Below, piece by piece: positions 24,804 to 34,219 of a DNA stretch of 64,000 nucleotides (its first letter is position 1; every line of letters begins with the position of its first letter). Source of the stretch: Mesorhizobium sp. YC-39 (GTDB taxonomy: Bacteria > Pseudomonadota > Alphaproteobacteria > Rhizobiales > Rhizobiaceae); NCBI RefSeq assembly GCF_025753795.1, contig NZ_JAOWPS010000001.1, forward strand, positions 992,001 to 1,056,000, written 5' to 3'. The translations under genes and the position numbers were made by a program. Under the pieces are notes generated by a model that ran no database searches, was not told where the DNA came from, and was given only the letters and a program-made list of their open reading frames with translations.

Positions 24804-26435
24804 CTACTCGCTGACGATGCCGACCGGCGCCGTCTCGATCTTGAAGGCGGCCGAGAGCAGCGCCCGAGTATAGTCGGTTTGCGGGTTTCCAAAAATCTGC
24901 TCGGAAGGACCAGCCTCGACGATCGTGCCATTGCGCATGACGATGACGTCGTTGGCAAGAGCGCGGATGACCTTCAGATCGTGGCTGATAAACAGATAGG
25001 CGAGATCGTGCTTCGCCTGCAGGCTGCGTAAGAGGTCGACGACCTGCGCCTGCACGCTCATGTCGAGCGCCGAGGTCGGCTCGTCGAGCATGACGAAGCG
25101 CGGGTTGAGCACCATGGCGCGCGCAATGGCGACGCGCTGCCGCTGGCCGCCGGAGAACTCGTGCGGATAGCGGTTGCGCGTGGCGGGGTCGAGCCCGACT
25201 TCCTTGAGTACATCAACGATGCGCTTGTCGCGCTGATCGGGCGACAGTTTCGGTTCGTGGATCTTCAGCCCTTCCTCGATGATCTCGGAGACCGACATGC
25301 GCGGGCTGAGCGAGCCGAACGGATCCTGGAAGACGATCTGCAATTCGCGCCTGAGCGGCCGCATGTCGTTGAAGGTCAGTTTGTTGATGTCGCGTCCGTT
25401 GAACTGAATGCTCCCGGTCGACGAGATCATCCTGGCCAGTGCCAGGCCGAGCGTCGTCTTGCCCGAACCGGATTCGCCGACGACGCCGAGCGTCTGCCCG
25501 GCGCGCACGGTGACATCGATGCCGTCCACCGCCTTCACATTGTCGACGGTGCGCCGGAAAAAGCCGCGTTTGATCGGAAACCAGACCTTTATGTCCTTGC
25601 CGGTCATCACCGGCTTGGCGGCATCGTTGGCGGCTGGCGGCTTGCCCTTCGGTTCGGCGGCAAGCAAATGCCTGGTGTAGGCGTGCTGCGGGTTGGCGAA
25701 AATGTCCTTGGTCGGACCGGTCTCGACAATCTTGCCCTTGGTCATCACGCAGACCCGGTCGGCGATCTTCCTGACGATGCCGAGATCGTGGGTGATGAAC
25801 AGCATCGACATGTTCTTGCGGCTCTTCAGGCCTGCAAGCAGCTCAAGGATCTGCGCCTGCACGGTGACGTCGAGCGCCGTTGTCGGCTCGTCGGCGATCA
25901 GAAGCTCAGGCTCGTTGGCCAGCGCCATGGCGATCATGACGCGCTGGCGCTGACCGCCGGAAAGCTGGTGCGGATAGGCGTCGAGACGTTTTTCCGGCTC
26001 GCGGATGCCGACCTCGTTCAACAGTTCCAGCGTGCGCGCCTTGGCCGGGCGGTCGCCCATTCCCTGATGCAGCTTCAGCACCTCGATGATCTGCTGCTCG
26101 ATCGTGTGCAGCGGATTGAGCGAGGTCATCGGCTCCTGGAAGATCATGGTGATGTTGTTGCCGCGTACGCGGCGCAGTTCCCTCTCGTTGGTGGCGAGCA
26201 GGTCGGCGCCCTGGAACAGGATCTGCCCCGACGGGTGGCTGGCTGTCGGATAGGGCAAGAGCTTCAGCACCGAAAGCGCCGAGACCGACTTGCCGGACCC
26301 GGACTCGCCGACCAGCGCCATGGTCTCGCCCCTGGCGATGTCGAAGGAGATGTGGTCGACGGCCATCGACTGGCGCCCTTCTTGCGTGAAGGCGACGCTG
26401 AGATCCCTGACGGAGAGGAGAGGGGCTTCGCTCAT
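24804..26435 (-). CDS. yejF: Tandem ABC ATPase of a Yej-type peptide importer
   Basis: 543 residues from the ATG at 26435, overlapping the end of the permease gene. Two complete ABC modules are fused. The first has Walker A GESGSGKS at 43-50, LSGGQRQR and IADEPTTALDV. The second has GVVGESGSGKTTLG near 320-333, FSGGQRQR and MLDEPTSALDM. This fused layout is that of YejF, in place of separate D and F ATPases. YejABEF imports peptides and peptide antibiotics such as microcin C in enterobacteria. The upstream open frame of another 240 codons overlaps the permease gene and is not part of the protein. Confidence 0.9.
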   Translation of the reverse strand: MSEAPLLSVRDLSVAFTQEGRQSMAVDHISFDIARGETMALVGESGSGKSVSALSVLKLLPYPTASHPSGQILFQGADLLATNERELRRVRGNNITMIFQEPMTSLNPLHTIEQQIIEVLKLHQGMGDRPAKARTLELLNEVGIREPEKRLDAYPHQLSGGQRQRVMIAMALANEPELLIADEPTTALDVTVQAQILELLAGLKSRKNMSMLFITHDLGIVRKIADRVCVMTKGKIVETGPTKDIFANPQHAYTRHLLAAEPKGKPPAANDAAKPVMTGKDIKVWFPIKRGFFRRTVDNVKAVDGIDVTVRAGQTLGVVGESGSGKTTLGLALARMISSTGSIQFNGRDINKLTFNDMRPLRRELQIVFQDPFGSLSPRMSVSEIIEEGLKIHEPKLSPDQRDKRIVDVLKEVGLDPATRNRYPHEFSGGQRQRVAIARAMVLNPRFVMLDEPTSALDMSVQAQVVDLLRSLQAKHDLAYLFISHDLKVIRALANDVIVMRNGTIVEAGPSEQIFGNPQTDYTRALLSAAFKIETAPVGIVSE

Positions 26436-27571
26436 CGGAACGTCTTGCGCGGATCGAACGCGTCGCGGGTCGCCTCGCCGACGAACACCAGCAGCGACAG
26501 CATCAGCGAGATGACGACGAAGCCGGAAATGCCAAGCCATGGCGCGTTGAGGTTGCGCTGGGCCTGCTTGAGCAGTTCGCCGAGCGAAGCCGAACCGGGC
26601 GGCAGGCCGAAGCCAAGGTAATCGAGCGAGGTCAGCATCGAGATCGAGCCACTGAGCAGGAAGGGCAGGAAGGTCAGCGTCGCCACCATGGCGTTGGGCA
26701 AGAGATGCCGGAACATGATGGTGCGGTTGGGCACGCCGAGCGCGCGCGCCGCGTTGACATATTCGAAATTGCGGGCGCGCAGGAATTCGGCCCGCACCAC
26801 GCCGACCAGAGCCACCCAGGAAAACAACAGCATCAGCCCGAGCAGAATGAAGAAACCGGGCGGCAGGATGGCCGCGATGATCAGCAGGAGATAGAGCACC
26901 GGGATCGCCGACCATATCTCGATAAAGCGCTGGAACAGCAGGTCGGTCCAGCCGCCGAAATAGCCTTGCAATGCTCCGGCCGACACGCCGATCAGCGCCG
27001 AGCCGGCGGTGAGGATCAGGCCGAACAGCACCGAGATCCTGAAGCCGTAGATGACGCGCGCCAGCACGTCGCGCGCCTGGTCGTCGGTGCCCAGCCAGTT
27101 CCAGTTGCCGACATTGCAATTGGGATCGGCCGCACCTTGCGGATACTGGTTGCACAGGGTCTTCTTGTCATAGAGCCAGGACGGCTTGGTGGGCGCTGCC
27201 TCGGGAATGGCATTGTTGACGGTCTGGTAGGAGTAGCGGACCGGTGGCCAGATCATCCAGCCATGGGCCTTGATCTCGTCCTGGATGACCGGGTCGCGAT
27301 AATCGGTAACCGCATAGAAGCCGCCAAACTTCTCCTCGGGATAGGCCACCAGAACCGGAAACAGGATTTCCCCCTTGTAGGAGGCGACGATCGGTTTGTC
27401 GTTGGCGATCAATTCGGAAAACAGCGACAGCACGAACAGCACGAGGAATATCCACAACGACCAGAAGCCGCGCTGGTTCGCCTTGAAGTTCTGCCAGCGG
27501 CGCTGGTTGAGCGGCGACATCCGGGGCCGGGCGATCCGGTCCGGCGTCGTTTCGGCGGCAGCTTCCGCCAT
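26432..27571 (-). CDS. yejE: Yej-type ABC transporter permease
   Basis: A 379-residue permease with one N-terminal helix (FWSLWIFLVLFVLSLFSEL) and then a long periplasmic loop with the YDKKTLCNQYPQGA region and NWNWLGTDDQARDVLARVIY. The enlarged loop before GTDDQARD separates YejE from DppC proteins. The EAA loop is YVNAARALGVPNRTIMFRHL. It ends RDAFDPRKTFR and overlaps yejF by 4 bases. Confidence 0.9.
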   Translation of the reverse strand: MAEAAAETTPDRIARPRMSPLNQRRWQNFKANQRGFWSLWIFLVLFVLSLFSELIANDKPIVASYKGEILFPVLVAYPEEKFGGFYAVTDYRDPVIQDEIKAHGWMIWPPVRYSYQTVNNAIPEAAPTKPSWLYDKKTLCNQYPQGAADPNCNVGNWNWLGTDDQARDVLARVIYGFRISVLFGLILTAGSALIGVSAGALQGYFGGWTDLLFQRFIEIWSAIPVLYLLLIIAAILPPGFFILLGLMLLFSWVALVGVVRAEFLRARNFEYVNAARALGVPNRTIMFRHLLPNAMVATLTFLPFLLSGSISMLTSLDYLGFGLPPGSASLGELLKQAQRNLNAPWLGISGFVVISLMLSLLVFVGEATRDAFDPRKTFR

Positions 27572-28668
27572 CAGATGTCTCTCCGCTCGAAGTCAATGCG
27601 CGGGTCGACCCAGGTGTACATCAGGTCCGACAGCAGCCCGATGAACAGCCCGATGAGCGAGGTGATGTAGAGATTGGCGAAGACCACTGGATAGTCCCGC
27701 TGCAGCACCGAGTTGAAGCCGAGCAGGCCGAGACCGTCGAGCGAGAAGATGTTCTCGATCAGCAGCGAACCGGTGAAGAAGGCCGAGATGAAGGCGCCGG
27801 GAAAGCCGGCGATGACGATCAGCATGGCGTTGCGGAAGACATGGCCATAGAGAACCTGCCGTTCCGACAGGCCCTTGGCGCGGGCGGTCACCACATATTG
27901 CTTGCGGATCTCCTCGAGGAACGAGTTCTTGGTAAGCAGCGTGGTGGTGGCGAAGGCCGACAGCACCAGCGCCGTCAGCGGCAGGGCCATGTGCCAGAAA
28001 TAGTCGACGATCCGAGCCGGCCACGACAGCTGGTCCCAATTGTCGGACGTTATGCCGCGCAGCGGAAACCAGTCGTAGAATGATCCGCCGGCGAAAAGCA
28101 CCATCAACAGGATGGCAAACAGGAAGCCGGGAATCGCATAACCGACGATGACGACGCCGCTTGTCCACACATCGAACGCCGAGCCGTCCTTGATCGCCTT
28201 GCGAATGCCGAGCGGGATCGAGATCAGGTAAGACAGAAGCGTGATCCACAGCCCGATCGAGATCGACACCGGCATCTTTTCGAGGATCAGGTCGAGCACC
28301 GAAATGTCGCGGAAATAGCTGTCGCCGAAATCGAACCTGATATAGTTCCACAGCATCATGCCGAAGCGCTCGAGCGGTGGCTTGTCGAAGCCGAACTGCT
28401 TTTCCAGCTTGGCGATGAATTCCGGATCAAGCCCTTGCGCGCCGCGATATTTCGAGCCGACGTCGCCGGCGACGTCGAAATTGCTGCCGCCTGTATCCCC
28501 GCCACCGCCGCCGCCCAGACGATCGTTGCCGCCCTGGTTGGTCAGCCTGGCAATGACCTGCTCCACCGGTCCGCCCGGCGCAAACTGGATGACGGCGAAG
28601 GATATCGCCATGATGCCGAACAGGGTCGGGATCATCAACAGGATGCGGCGCAGTATATAGGCGCCCAT
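27571..28668 (-). CDS. yejB: Yej-type ABC transporter permease
   Basis: 365 residues beginning [20 protein letters not shown], followed by [15 protein letters not shown] and a glycine-rich loop ([11 protein letters not shown] region) that is expanded in YejB compared with DppB. The EAA loop [20 protein letters not shown] and the [20 protein letters not shown] segment are intact. Stop and start overlap by one base with yejE. Confidence 0.9.
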   Translation of the reverse strand: MGAYILRRILLMIPTLFGIMAISFAVIQFAPGGPVEQVIARLTNQGGNDRLGGGGGGDTGGSNFDVAGDVGSKYRGAQGLDPEFIAKLEKQFGFDKPPLERFGMMLWNYIRFDFGDSYFRDISVLDLILEKMPVSISIGLWITLLSYLISIPLGIRKAIKDGSAFDVWTSGVVIVGYAIPGFLFAILLMVLFAGGSFYDWFPLRGITSDNWDQLSWPARIVDYFWHMALPLTALVLSAFATTTLLTKNSFLEEIRKQYVVTARAKGLSERQVLYGHVFRNAMLIVIAGFPGAFISAFFTGSLLIENIFSLDGLGLLGFNSVLQRDYPVVFANLYITSLIGLFIGLLSDLMYTWVDPRIDFERRDI

Positions 28669-28698
28669 CAGGCTCTCTGTCCTGTTCGAGCCAAAATC

Positions 28699-30591
28699 TC
28701 AGGCTTTGCCAATTTTTGCCGCCTTGCCCTTGTCGAACCACCACAGCGTTTCGACCGGAAAGCCGAAATCGGGTTTCTGCTCGGGAAAGTCGAACATGTC
28801 CCAATAGGCGACGCGGTGATTCGCGAGATAGTATGTTGGAATCCAGTCTAGCCGCGCGCGCAAGACCCGATCGAGCGCCCTGAGCGCCGTGATGAGTTCA
28901 GTCCGGCTGTTCGCCTTGCCGGCTGCCTGTATCAGCGCATCGATGGCAGGGCTTTCCGTGCCGGGATAGTTGCGCTGGCCCGGCGTGTTCGCCATCCGGG
29001 AGTCATAGAGTATCTCCAGGCCGTCGGCGGTAGGCGTCGCTCCGATCGACCAGTGGAGCAGGTTGAAATCGAAGTCGAAATCGCTCTGCCGCTTTTCATA
29101 TTGCGTCGAATCGACCTGCCGGATCGAAGCGTCGATCCCGATCGCCTTCATATTCTCGGCCCATGGGGAAAAAATGCGAACAAGCCCATCGTCCTCGGCC
29201 AGCATTTCCACCCGCAGCCGTTCGCCTTTTTCATTGACGACAAAATTGCCCGCCCGCTTCCAGCCGGCCTCGGCAAGCAGTTTCGAAGCGGCGCCCAGCA
29301 GCTTGCGGTCGTGGCCCGAACCATCGGAGACAGGTTGCATAACCGGTTCGCCGAAGGCTTCTGGTGGCAACTCGGCTCGAAACGGCTCGAGCAGGGCCAA
29401 TTCCCCGGGTGAGGGTAGGCCCTCGGCCTTGTAGTCCGACCGCTCGAAGTTCGATTGCGAGCGCTCGTAGGAGCCGAAAAACAGAACCCGCTGGATCCAT
29501 TCGAAATCGAAGCAATTGGCGATCGCTCGCCGCACGCGCGCATCGCGAAATTGCGGACGGCGCTGGTTGAGCGCGACGGCCTGCATGTCCGGCGACTTCT
29601 CGCCGGGAAACTCCCGCTTGACGACCTTGCCATCCTTCAGCGCTGGAAAGTCGTAGCCTGTCGCCCAAACCCGCGAGGTAAATTCCTCGCGAAAATGCGT
29701 GTCGCCCTTCTTGAAGGCTTCGAACGCTGCCTGGCGATCGAGATAAAAGTCGATACGGATGCCGTCGAAATTATTAAGGCCACGGTTCACTGCCAGGTCG
29801 CGGCCCCAATAGTTGGCAACGCGATCGTATTCGACGGTTTGTCCGGCGACCACCCGCCCAATTTTGTATGGTCCCGAACCGAGCGGCGGTTTCATCGTCG
29901 AGGCATCGAACTCATTGGCCGTATAATAGGCCTTGGATACGATCGGCATTGCAGCGACCGAGAGGATATTCTGCGCTGACTGTTCGCCATTGAAGGTCAG
30001 GTTGACGGTTGCGGGATCGACCGCGACCGCTTCCGTCATATGCCGCAACGCCTTGGAAAGGTTCGGATGGCCCTTCTCCTTGTAGAGCTTCAACGCAAAG
30101 ACAACATCTTCTGCGGTCAGCGGCGAGCCGTCGTTGAAGCGCGCTTGCGGCCGCAGGCTGAAGCGGAAGCCGTTGCGGTCCGGCGATAGGGTAACGGACT
30201 CGGCAAGCAGGCCGTAGACCGAATCCGGTTCGTCAAGTGCGCTTGTCATCAGCGAATCGAAGCAGAGTTCGGTACGGGGCGGCGAATCCCCCTTCAACAC
30301 CAGAGAATTCAACGTGTTGAAGGTCAGGAAGCTCTGATTCAAGGTGGAGTTGGGCGGCGCGAAATTCATCTGGCCGCCCTTGGGGGCGTCCGGATTCACA
30401 TAGTCGAAATGCCTGAAGTCAGCCTTGTATTTGAGATCACCGAAAGCCGACAGGCCGTGCAGTTTTACCCCGGTCGGGATGGTGGCGAAGGCCCGGCCGG
30501 GCAGCAGCGTTGCCGCCGCGGCCGCGGCGCCGAGCGCCAGGAAGTCACGGCGGGGCAGCGCCGATTGGCGCCCCATCAATTGGCGCCCCAT
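28699..30591 (-). CDS. yejA: Yej-type substrate-binding protein, first downstream of the paralogue
   Basis: 630 residues if translated from the ATG at 30591, which overlaps the stop of the upstream paralogue as TGATG. A second in-frame ATG lies at 30576, because a 15-base unit is tandemly duplicated there and encodes MGRQL then MGRQS. The signal PRRDFLALGAAAAAATLLPG is a Tat motif. The mature protein has family-5 blocks: FDYVNPDAPKGGQMNFAPPN, FNDGSPLTAEDVVFALK and LGSGPYKIGRVVAGQ. It should deliver peptides to YejBEF. Confidence 0.88.
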   Translation of the reverse strand: MGRQLMGRQSALPRRDFLALGAAAAAATLLPGRAFATIPTGVKLHGLSAFGDLKYKADFRHFDYVNPDAPKGGQMNFAPPNSTLNQSFLTFNTLNSLVLKGDSPPRTELCFDSLMTSALDEPDSVYGLLAESVTLSPDRNGFRFSLRPQARFNDGSPLTAEDVVFALKLYKEKGHPNLSKALRHMTEAVAVDPATVNLTFNGEQSAQNILSVAAMPIVSKAYYTANEFDASTMKPPLGSGPYKIGRVVAGQTVEYDRVANYWGRDLAVNRGLNNFDGIRIDFYLDRQAAFEAFKKGDTHFREEFTSRVWATGYDFPALKDGKVVKREFPGEKSPDMQAVALNQRRPQFRDARVRRAIANCFDFEWIQRVLFFGSYERSQSNFERSDYKAEGLPSPGELALLEPFRAELPPEAFGEPVMQPVSDGSGHDRKLLGAASKLLAEAGWKRAGNFVVNEKGERLRVEMLAEDDGLVRIFSPWAENMKAIGIDASIRQVDSTQYEKRQSDFDFDFNLLHWSIGATPTADGLEILYDSRMANTPGQRNYPGTESPAIDALIQAAGKANSRTELITALRALDRVLRARLDWIPTYYLANHRVAYWDMFDFPEQKPDFGFPVETLWWFDKGKAAKIGKA

Positions 30592-30604
30592 CAATTCGTG
30601 CCCT
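30574..30604. repeat. 15-bp tandem duplication at a start codon
   Basis: The unit GGCGCCCCATCAATT (forward strand) occurs twice in direct succession. It provides two consecutive in-frame ATG starts for the reverse-strand binding-protein gene and creates the TGATG coupling to the upstream gene. Confidence 0.8.
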
Positions 30605-32468
30605 TGTATTTCGCGGCCAGCGCCTTTTCCTTGTCGGGATCGATCCACCAGGAGTTCTGATCGACGCCGCTATAGGCGGGTTGTTTTTCGGGGATACCGA
30701 ACTTGTTCCAGTAGGCCATCCAGACCACGGCCCGGTAATATTGCGGCACGACATAGTAGTTCCACAGCAGCACCCGGTCGAGCGCATGGGTGGCGGCGAC
30801 GAGGTCCTCGCGGTCGGTGGCAAAGATGATGCGGTCGACCAGCGCGTCGACCACCGGGTTCTTGATGCCGGAATAGTTGCGTGAACCGGGCGTGTCGGCG
30901 GCCTTCGAGCTCCAGAAGTCGCGCTGCTCGTTGCCCGGCGAGTCCGATTGTCCAAGCTGCCCGATGATGACGTCGTAATCGAAGTTGTTGACGCGATTGA
31001 TATACTGGGTCTGGTCGATCATGCGCAGCGTGGCGTCGACACCGATCTTGCGCAGATTTGCGATATAGGGGCTGGAGATGACCTGGTCGGTGTCGTTCCA
31101 GCCGAGGATCTCGAATTTGAATGGCTCGCCGGTCTTGGCATTGACCATCTTGCCGCCCTTGATCACCCAGCCCGCCTGAGCAAAGAGGTCGACCGCCTGC
31201 TTCAGGTATTTTCGCTCCGCCTGCGGCGAATCATAGACCGGAAGCTTGAATTCCTGGGTGAAGAGTTCGGGCGGCAGCTTGTCGCGATACTCTTCGAGGA
31301 TTTCCAACTCCTTGCCTTGTGGCAGTCCGCTTGAGGCCAGTTCCGTGCCTTGGAAATAGCTGCTGGTTCGGGTGTTGAAACCGTAGAACAGCGTGCGGTT
31401 CATCGTCTCGAAGTCGAAGGGGTACGTTAGGGCAGCCCGCACGAGGCGATCCTGGAAAAGCGGCCGCCTTTGGTTGAGCATGAAAGCCTGCATCGGTTCA
31501 GGTGAAGTCGTCTTGAATTCCTTTTTGATGACGTCGCCCGCCTTGATCGCCGGGAAATCGTAGAATGTCTTCCAGCGCCTTGAACTGTTTTCCGGCTTGA
31601 TGTCGTCCAGCCCCCCCTTGGTGAAGGCCTGCCAGGCAGCATTGTCGTCGAGGATATAGGTGAAACGCTGCGTATCGAAATTCTCGCGGCCGATCTTCAC
31701 GGGCAGCTTGGCACCCCAATAGTCGGGCACACGTTGCCAGACGATTTCCGAACCCGGCCTGAAGCTGGCGATCTTGTAGGCAGCCGAACCCAATGGCGGC
31801 TCCAGGGTCGGCCGGGTGATATCGCGCTTCTTGCCCTTGGCGTCGGTGCCTTCCCACCAGTGCTTCGGCAGTACGACGAGATCGCCAATGATCTTCGGCA
31901 GTTCCCGGTTACCCTTCTGATTGAAATGGAACTCGACCTCGCGATCGGACATCGCGACCGCGTCGGTGACGTTCTCGAAATAGCGGCTGTACATCGGGCT
32001 GTTCGCCTTCAGTACCTGGAATGACCAGACCACGTCGTCAGTCGTGATCGGCTGGCCGTCATGCCATTTTGCCCTGGGGTCTAGCCTGTAAGTCGCCGAG
32101 GAATAATCATCTGGATATTTGTAGGCGTCGGCGACCAGCGGATGGGAGGTGCTGCCCTCGTCGGTCGCCTGCTCCATCAGCGTGTCGTAGAGCAGGCCAC
32201 CGCCGAATGGGAGGAGGCCGGCGGCTGGCGATCCCTGAACGATATACGGGTTGAAGCTGTCGAAAGTGCCAAGCACCACAGAATTCAGCGTGCCGCCCTT
32301 CGGCGCGTCGGGATTGACATAGTCGTAGTGTTGGAAATTGTCGCCATATTTGGAGTTGCCGATCAGCGACGAGGTGGTGCGCCATTCATCCGCACGGGTC
32401 GCCTGCAATCCGGCGGTCAGAAGGACCGCTGCCAGCAACGACCTCAGAAGCGTTCGGCCAACCGTCAT
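30591..32468 (-). CDS. yejA: Yej-type substrate-binding protein, promoter-proximal copy
   Basis: A 625-residue family-5 binding protein with a Sec-type signal (MTVGRTLLRSLLAAVLLTAG, cleavage near ATRA/DE). Landmarks are YDYVNPDAPKGGTLNSVVLG, WHDGQPITTDDVVWSFQVLK and PLGSAAYKIASFRPGSEIVW. It is clearly paralogous to the next gene, sharing the NPDAPKGG block and the NYSG/NYPG C-terminal region, but it uses Sec where the other has a Tat motif. Two receptors ahead of one permease-ATPase set suggest a widened ligand range. It is the first gene of the yej operon; its promoter should lie in 32469-32570. Confidence 0.88.
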   Translation of the reverse strand: MTVGRTLLRSLLAAVLLTAGLQATRADEWRTTSSLIGNSKYGDNFQHYDYVNPDAPKGGTLNSVVLGTFDSFNPYIVQGSPAAGLLPFGGGLLYDTLMEQATDEGSTSHPLVADAYKYPDDYSSATYRLDPRAKWHDGQPITTDDVVWSFQVLKANSPMYSRYFENVTDAVAMSDREVEFHFNQKGNRELPKIIGDLVVLPKHWWEGTDAKGKKRDITRPTLEPPLGSAAYKIASFRPGSEIVWQRVPDYWGAKLPVKIGRENFDTQRFTYILDDNAAWQAFTKGGLDDIKPENSSRRWKTFYDFPAIKAGDVIKKEFKTTSPEPMQAFMLNQRRPLFQDRLVRAALTYPFDFETMNRTLFYGFNTRTSSYFQGTELASSGLPQGKELEILEEYRDKLPPELFTQEFKLPVYDSPQAERKYLKQAVDLFAQAGWVIKGGKMVNAKTGEPFKFEILGWNDTDQVISSPYIANLRKIGVDATLRMIDQTQYINRVNNFDYDVIIGQLGQSDSPGNEQRDFWSSKAADTPGSRNYSGIKNPVVDALVDRIIFATDREDLVAATHALDRVLLWNYYVVPQYYRAVVWMAYWNKFGIPEKQPAYSGVDQNSWWIDPDKEKALAAKYKGTN

Positions 32469-32573
32469 GCGTTCTCCTCTTCGCGATGCACGTCCTCGGG
32501 CAATCTAGATCATTTGACGCCCATGAAAACCGCCGCAGGTCGGCTTTGTCGCCGCATATGCGGTTTTCCTAAC

Positions 32574-32600
32574 AAAAAAGCCGGGCAGAACCCGGCTTTT
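32574..32600. terminator. Rho-independent terminator, diverged copy of the one at 34167
   Basis: AAAAAAGCCGGG, loop CAGAA, CCCGGCTTTT gives a strong bidirectional terminator hairpin. It and the following 40 bases (to 32640) match 34167-34233 at about 55 of 67 positions without gaps. The matched part includes an aligned stop codon at 32627-32629. Confidence 0.8.
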
Positions 32601-32681
32601 CTATGGATGCTTCCATGACAATTGCGTTATTTGGCCGGCGGGGGAGCTGGACTGGGGAGGCCGTCGGACGGCCGCCAGTGA

Positions 32682-32879
32682 AAATGGCGAAAAATCGAAG
32701 ACCTCGACACCGCCGAAGAGCACCTGACCTTCGCCTATCAACAGTTCGCGAAATCGATCCAAGACATGCGCGACCTGCAAGCCGAGCACGATGGCGAACA
32801 GGGCAACAAGGCCACGAAGGAAGCGGAGGCCAAGCTGGGCCCCGCGCTACAAGCGGCCGCTGTGCCGGCGCAAACATAG
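32682..32879 (+). pseudogene. Truncated coding fragment, unknown protein
   Basis: The forward frame reads KWRKIEDLDTAEEHLTFAYQ, continuing QQFAKSIQDMRDLQAEHDGE, to a TAG at 32877-32879. Composition and codon use are those of a real helical protein, but there is no start codon before a stop at 32679 other than internal Met codons. It appears to be the C-terminal part of a lost gene. Family not recognised. Confidence 0.5.
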
Positions 32880-32931
32880 CGCCCACTCGTCCACGGGGGG
32901 TCGCGGGCGCGCGAGGGAGAGGCCGGCCAGA

Positions 32932-33570
32932 TTAAAACAAGCGCAATCTTTTATGCATCTGGTTCAACCATTCGGACGGTTTGGTGGCGCGGACGATTGG
33001 AACACAAATCGCTTCCATCGCAGTAATCGCCTCCCTCATCTTGTCGGCAATCACGTCAGGATCGCTCGTACCGGCCCATATTTGGTTCTCGAACGATCGC
33101 CTTGTTTCCGGATTCAAGCCGCGTTCATCCATGAACTGCGCTTGGTAGTTCGTCGTTGCTGCTGCGCGAAAACTTCGGATAGCTTCATCCGCAGGACGAA
33201 ATGCGTCTGACGCAGGATCACCGAACAAGGCTCTCATCCGAAATCGATAAGAAAAGAATTCCGACCAAAATTCGGATTGGGTATTAAATCTTGCAATTGG
33301 AACAAACAGATGATTTCGGCGGCGCGTCTCCTCTTCAGTTTCTCCTTCTTCTTTCGCTCGACCCTCACCCTCTTGGGTGTAGGACATTGGTGACCTCAGC
33401 ACATTCATCTTGTGCTCCGCCTCATAAAACATTTCGATGACTTTTTGGCAGAGTTCGATGTCGCGCTTGCCAGTCATCTCACGCTTCCACGCGTGGAGAC
33501 CATCGAAGGCGAAGTAAATGCCCGCCCCGGTGGCGACCGCAGTCAATATCGATTGAATTGTGTCCAGCAT
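32932..33570 (-). CDS. Hypothetical membrane-anchored protein
   Basis: 212 residues starting MLDTIQSILTAVATGAGIYF, one N-terminal hydrophobic helix followed by a hydrophilic, mostly helical domain (IELCQKVIEMFYEAEHKMNV, ITAMEAICVPIVRATKPSEW). No motif of a known enzyme is visible. Base composition is AT-richer than the flanking operons, in keeping with an acquired islet. It has a small helical-bundle feel but no assigned function. Confidence 0.6.
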   Translation of the reverse strand: MLDTIQSILTAVATGAGIYFAFDGLHAWKREMTGKRDIELCQKVIEMFYEAEHKMNVLRSPMSYTQEGEGRAKEEGETEEETRRRNHLFVPIARFNTQSEFWSEFFSYRFRMRALFGDPASDAFRPADEAIRSFRAAATTNYQAQFMDERGLNPETRRSFENQIWAGTSDPDVIADKMREAITAMEAICVPIVRATKPSEWLNQMHKRLRLF

Positions 33571-33782
33571 AGCTCTCTCCCGCGAAGCGCTATCCTACAT
33601 GAGTCTCGAATTCGTAGCCTAGCCCGCCTAGGCCTGTGCAGGGCGGGCGCGGACGATCCGGCGCACACCTCGCACACGCCTACGGGCCTAGTTTCAAGTC
33701 CTTCTGCCATACTTAACTCAGGTGCAACCAACGCGTGCTAGTCGTGGATGGATTGGATACGTGCTGCAGCGGGCGCCTTGAT

Positions 33783-34055
33783 ATGAACTACCATCGGATC
33801 CCCATTGTTGCTGTCACCTACGCAATTGGCATAGCAAGCCTTCTGTTGCGTCCGATATATCCGAAGAGCATTTTTGTAGGGCTCTTTGGCATGTGTATAT
33901 TGCTTGCGGCTTTCACGTGTTTGGTAGCGTTTGAGACCTCGAAGGGCCTATTCAGATCGAGGTCTGAATGGGCCGGCCTTGTCGCGGCTTTTCTAACTAT
34001 CATGAGCCTAAGCGCATATGGGATGTATCTGACTCTGAGATCCATGATGAGGTGA
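33783..34055 (+). CDS. Small three-helix membrane protein, unknown
   Basis: 90 residues from the ATG at 33783 (MNYHRIPIVAVTYAIGIASL). Three hydrophobic segments lie near residues 5-25, 30-50 and 62-82, and the protein ends in a basic tail. There is no clear ribosome site, and codon use is unlike the neighbours. It belongs to the AT-richer islet between the two terminator copies. I do not recognise it. Confidence 0.5.
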   Translation: MNYHRIPIVAVTYAIGIASLLLRPIYPKSIFVGLFGMCILLAAFTCLVAFETSKGLFRSRSEWAGLVAAFLTIMSLSAYGMYLTLRSMMR

Positions 34056-34166
34056 AGGAGCACGGTGTACAGATCGGTCCCTAAATGGCCGATTTTGGAT
34101 GAGGTCGAAAACTCCGTCCCATGTAAAATCAATGGCTTAGGGCGCTCTCGGAGCCGATCGACCATG

Positions 34167-34194
34167 AAAAAAGCCGGGCTGAACCCGGCTTTTC
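34167..34194. terminator. Terminator of the cytochrome c gene
   Basis: AAAAAAGCCGGG, loop CTGAA, CCCGGCTT forms a stem with an A/T tract on each side, 26 bases beyond the stop codon of the reverse-strand cytochrome gene. Confidence 0.85.
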
Positions 34195-34219
34195 TAGGGA
34201 TGCTTCGATTACAATTTTG

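Noticed and set aside
26432..27155. Upstream extension of the YejF frame
   Set aside because: It runs through the yejE coding sequence in another frame and lacks ABC motifs; the ATG at 26435 gives the family length.
32682..32879. Intact small gene
   Set aside because: No start codon before an in-frame stop except internal Met codons, so called a truncated fragment.
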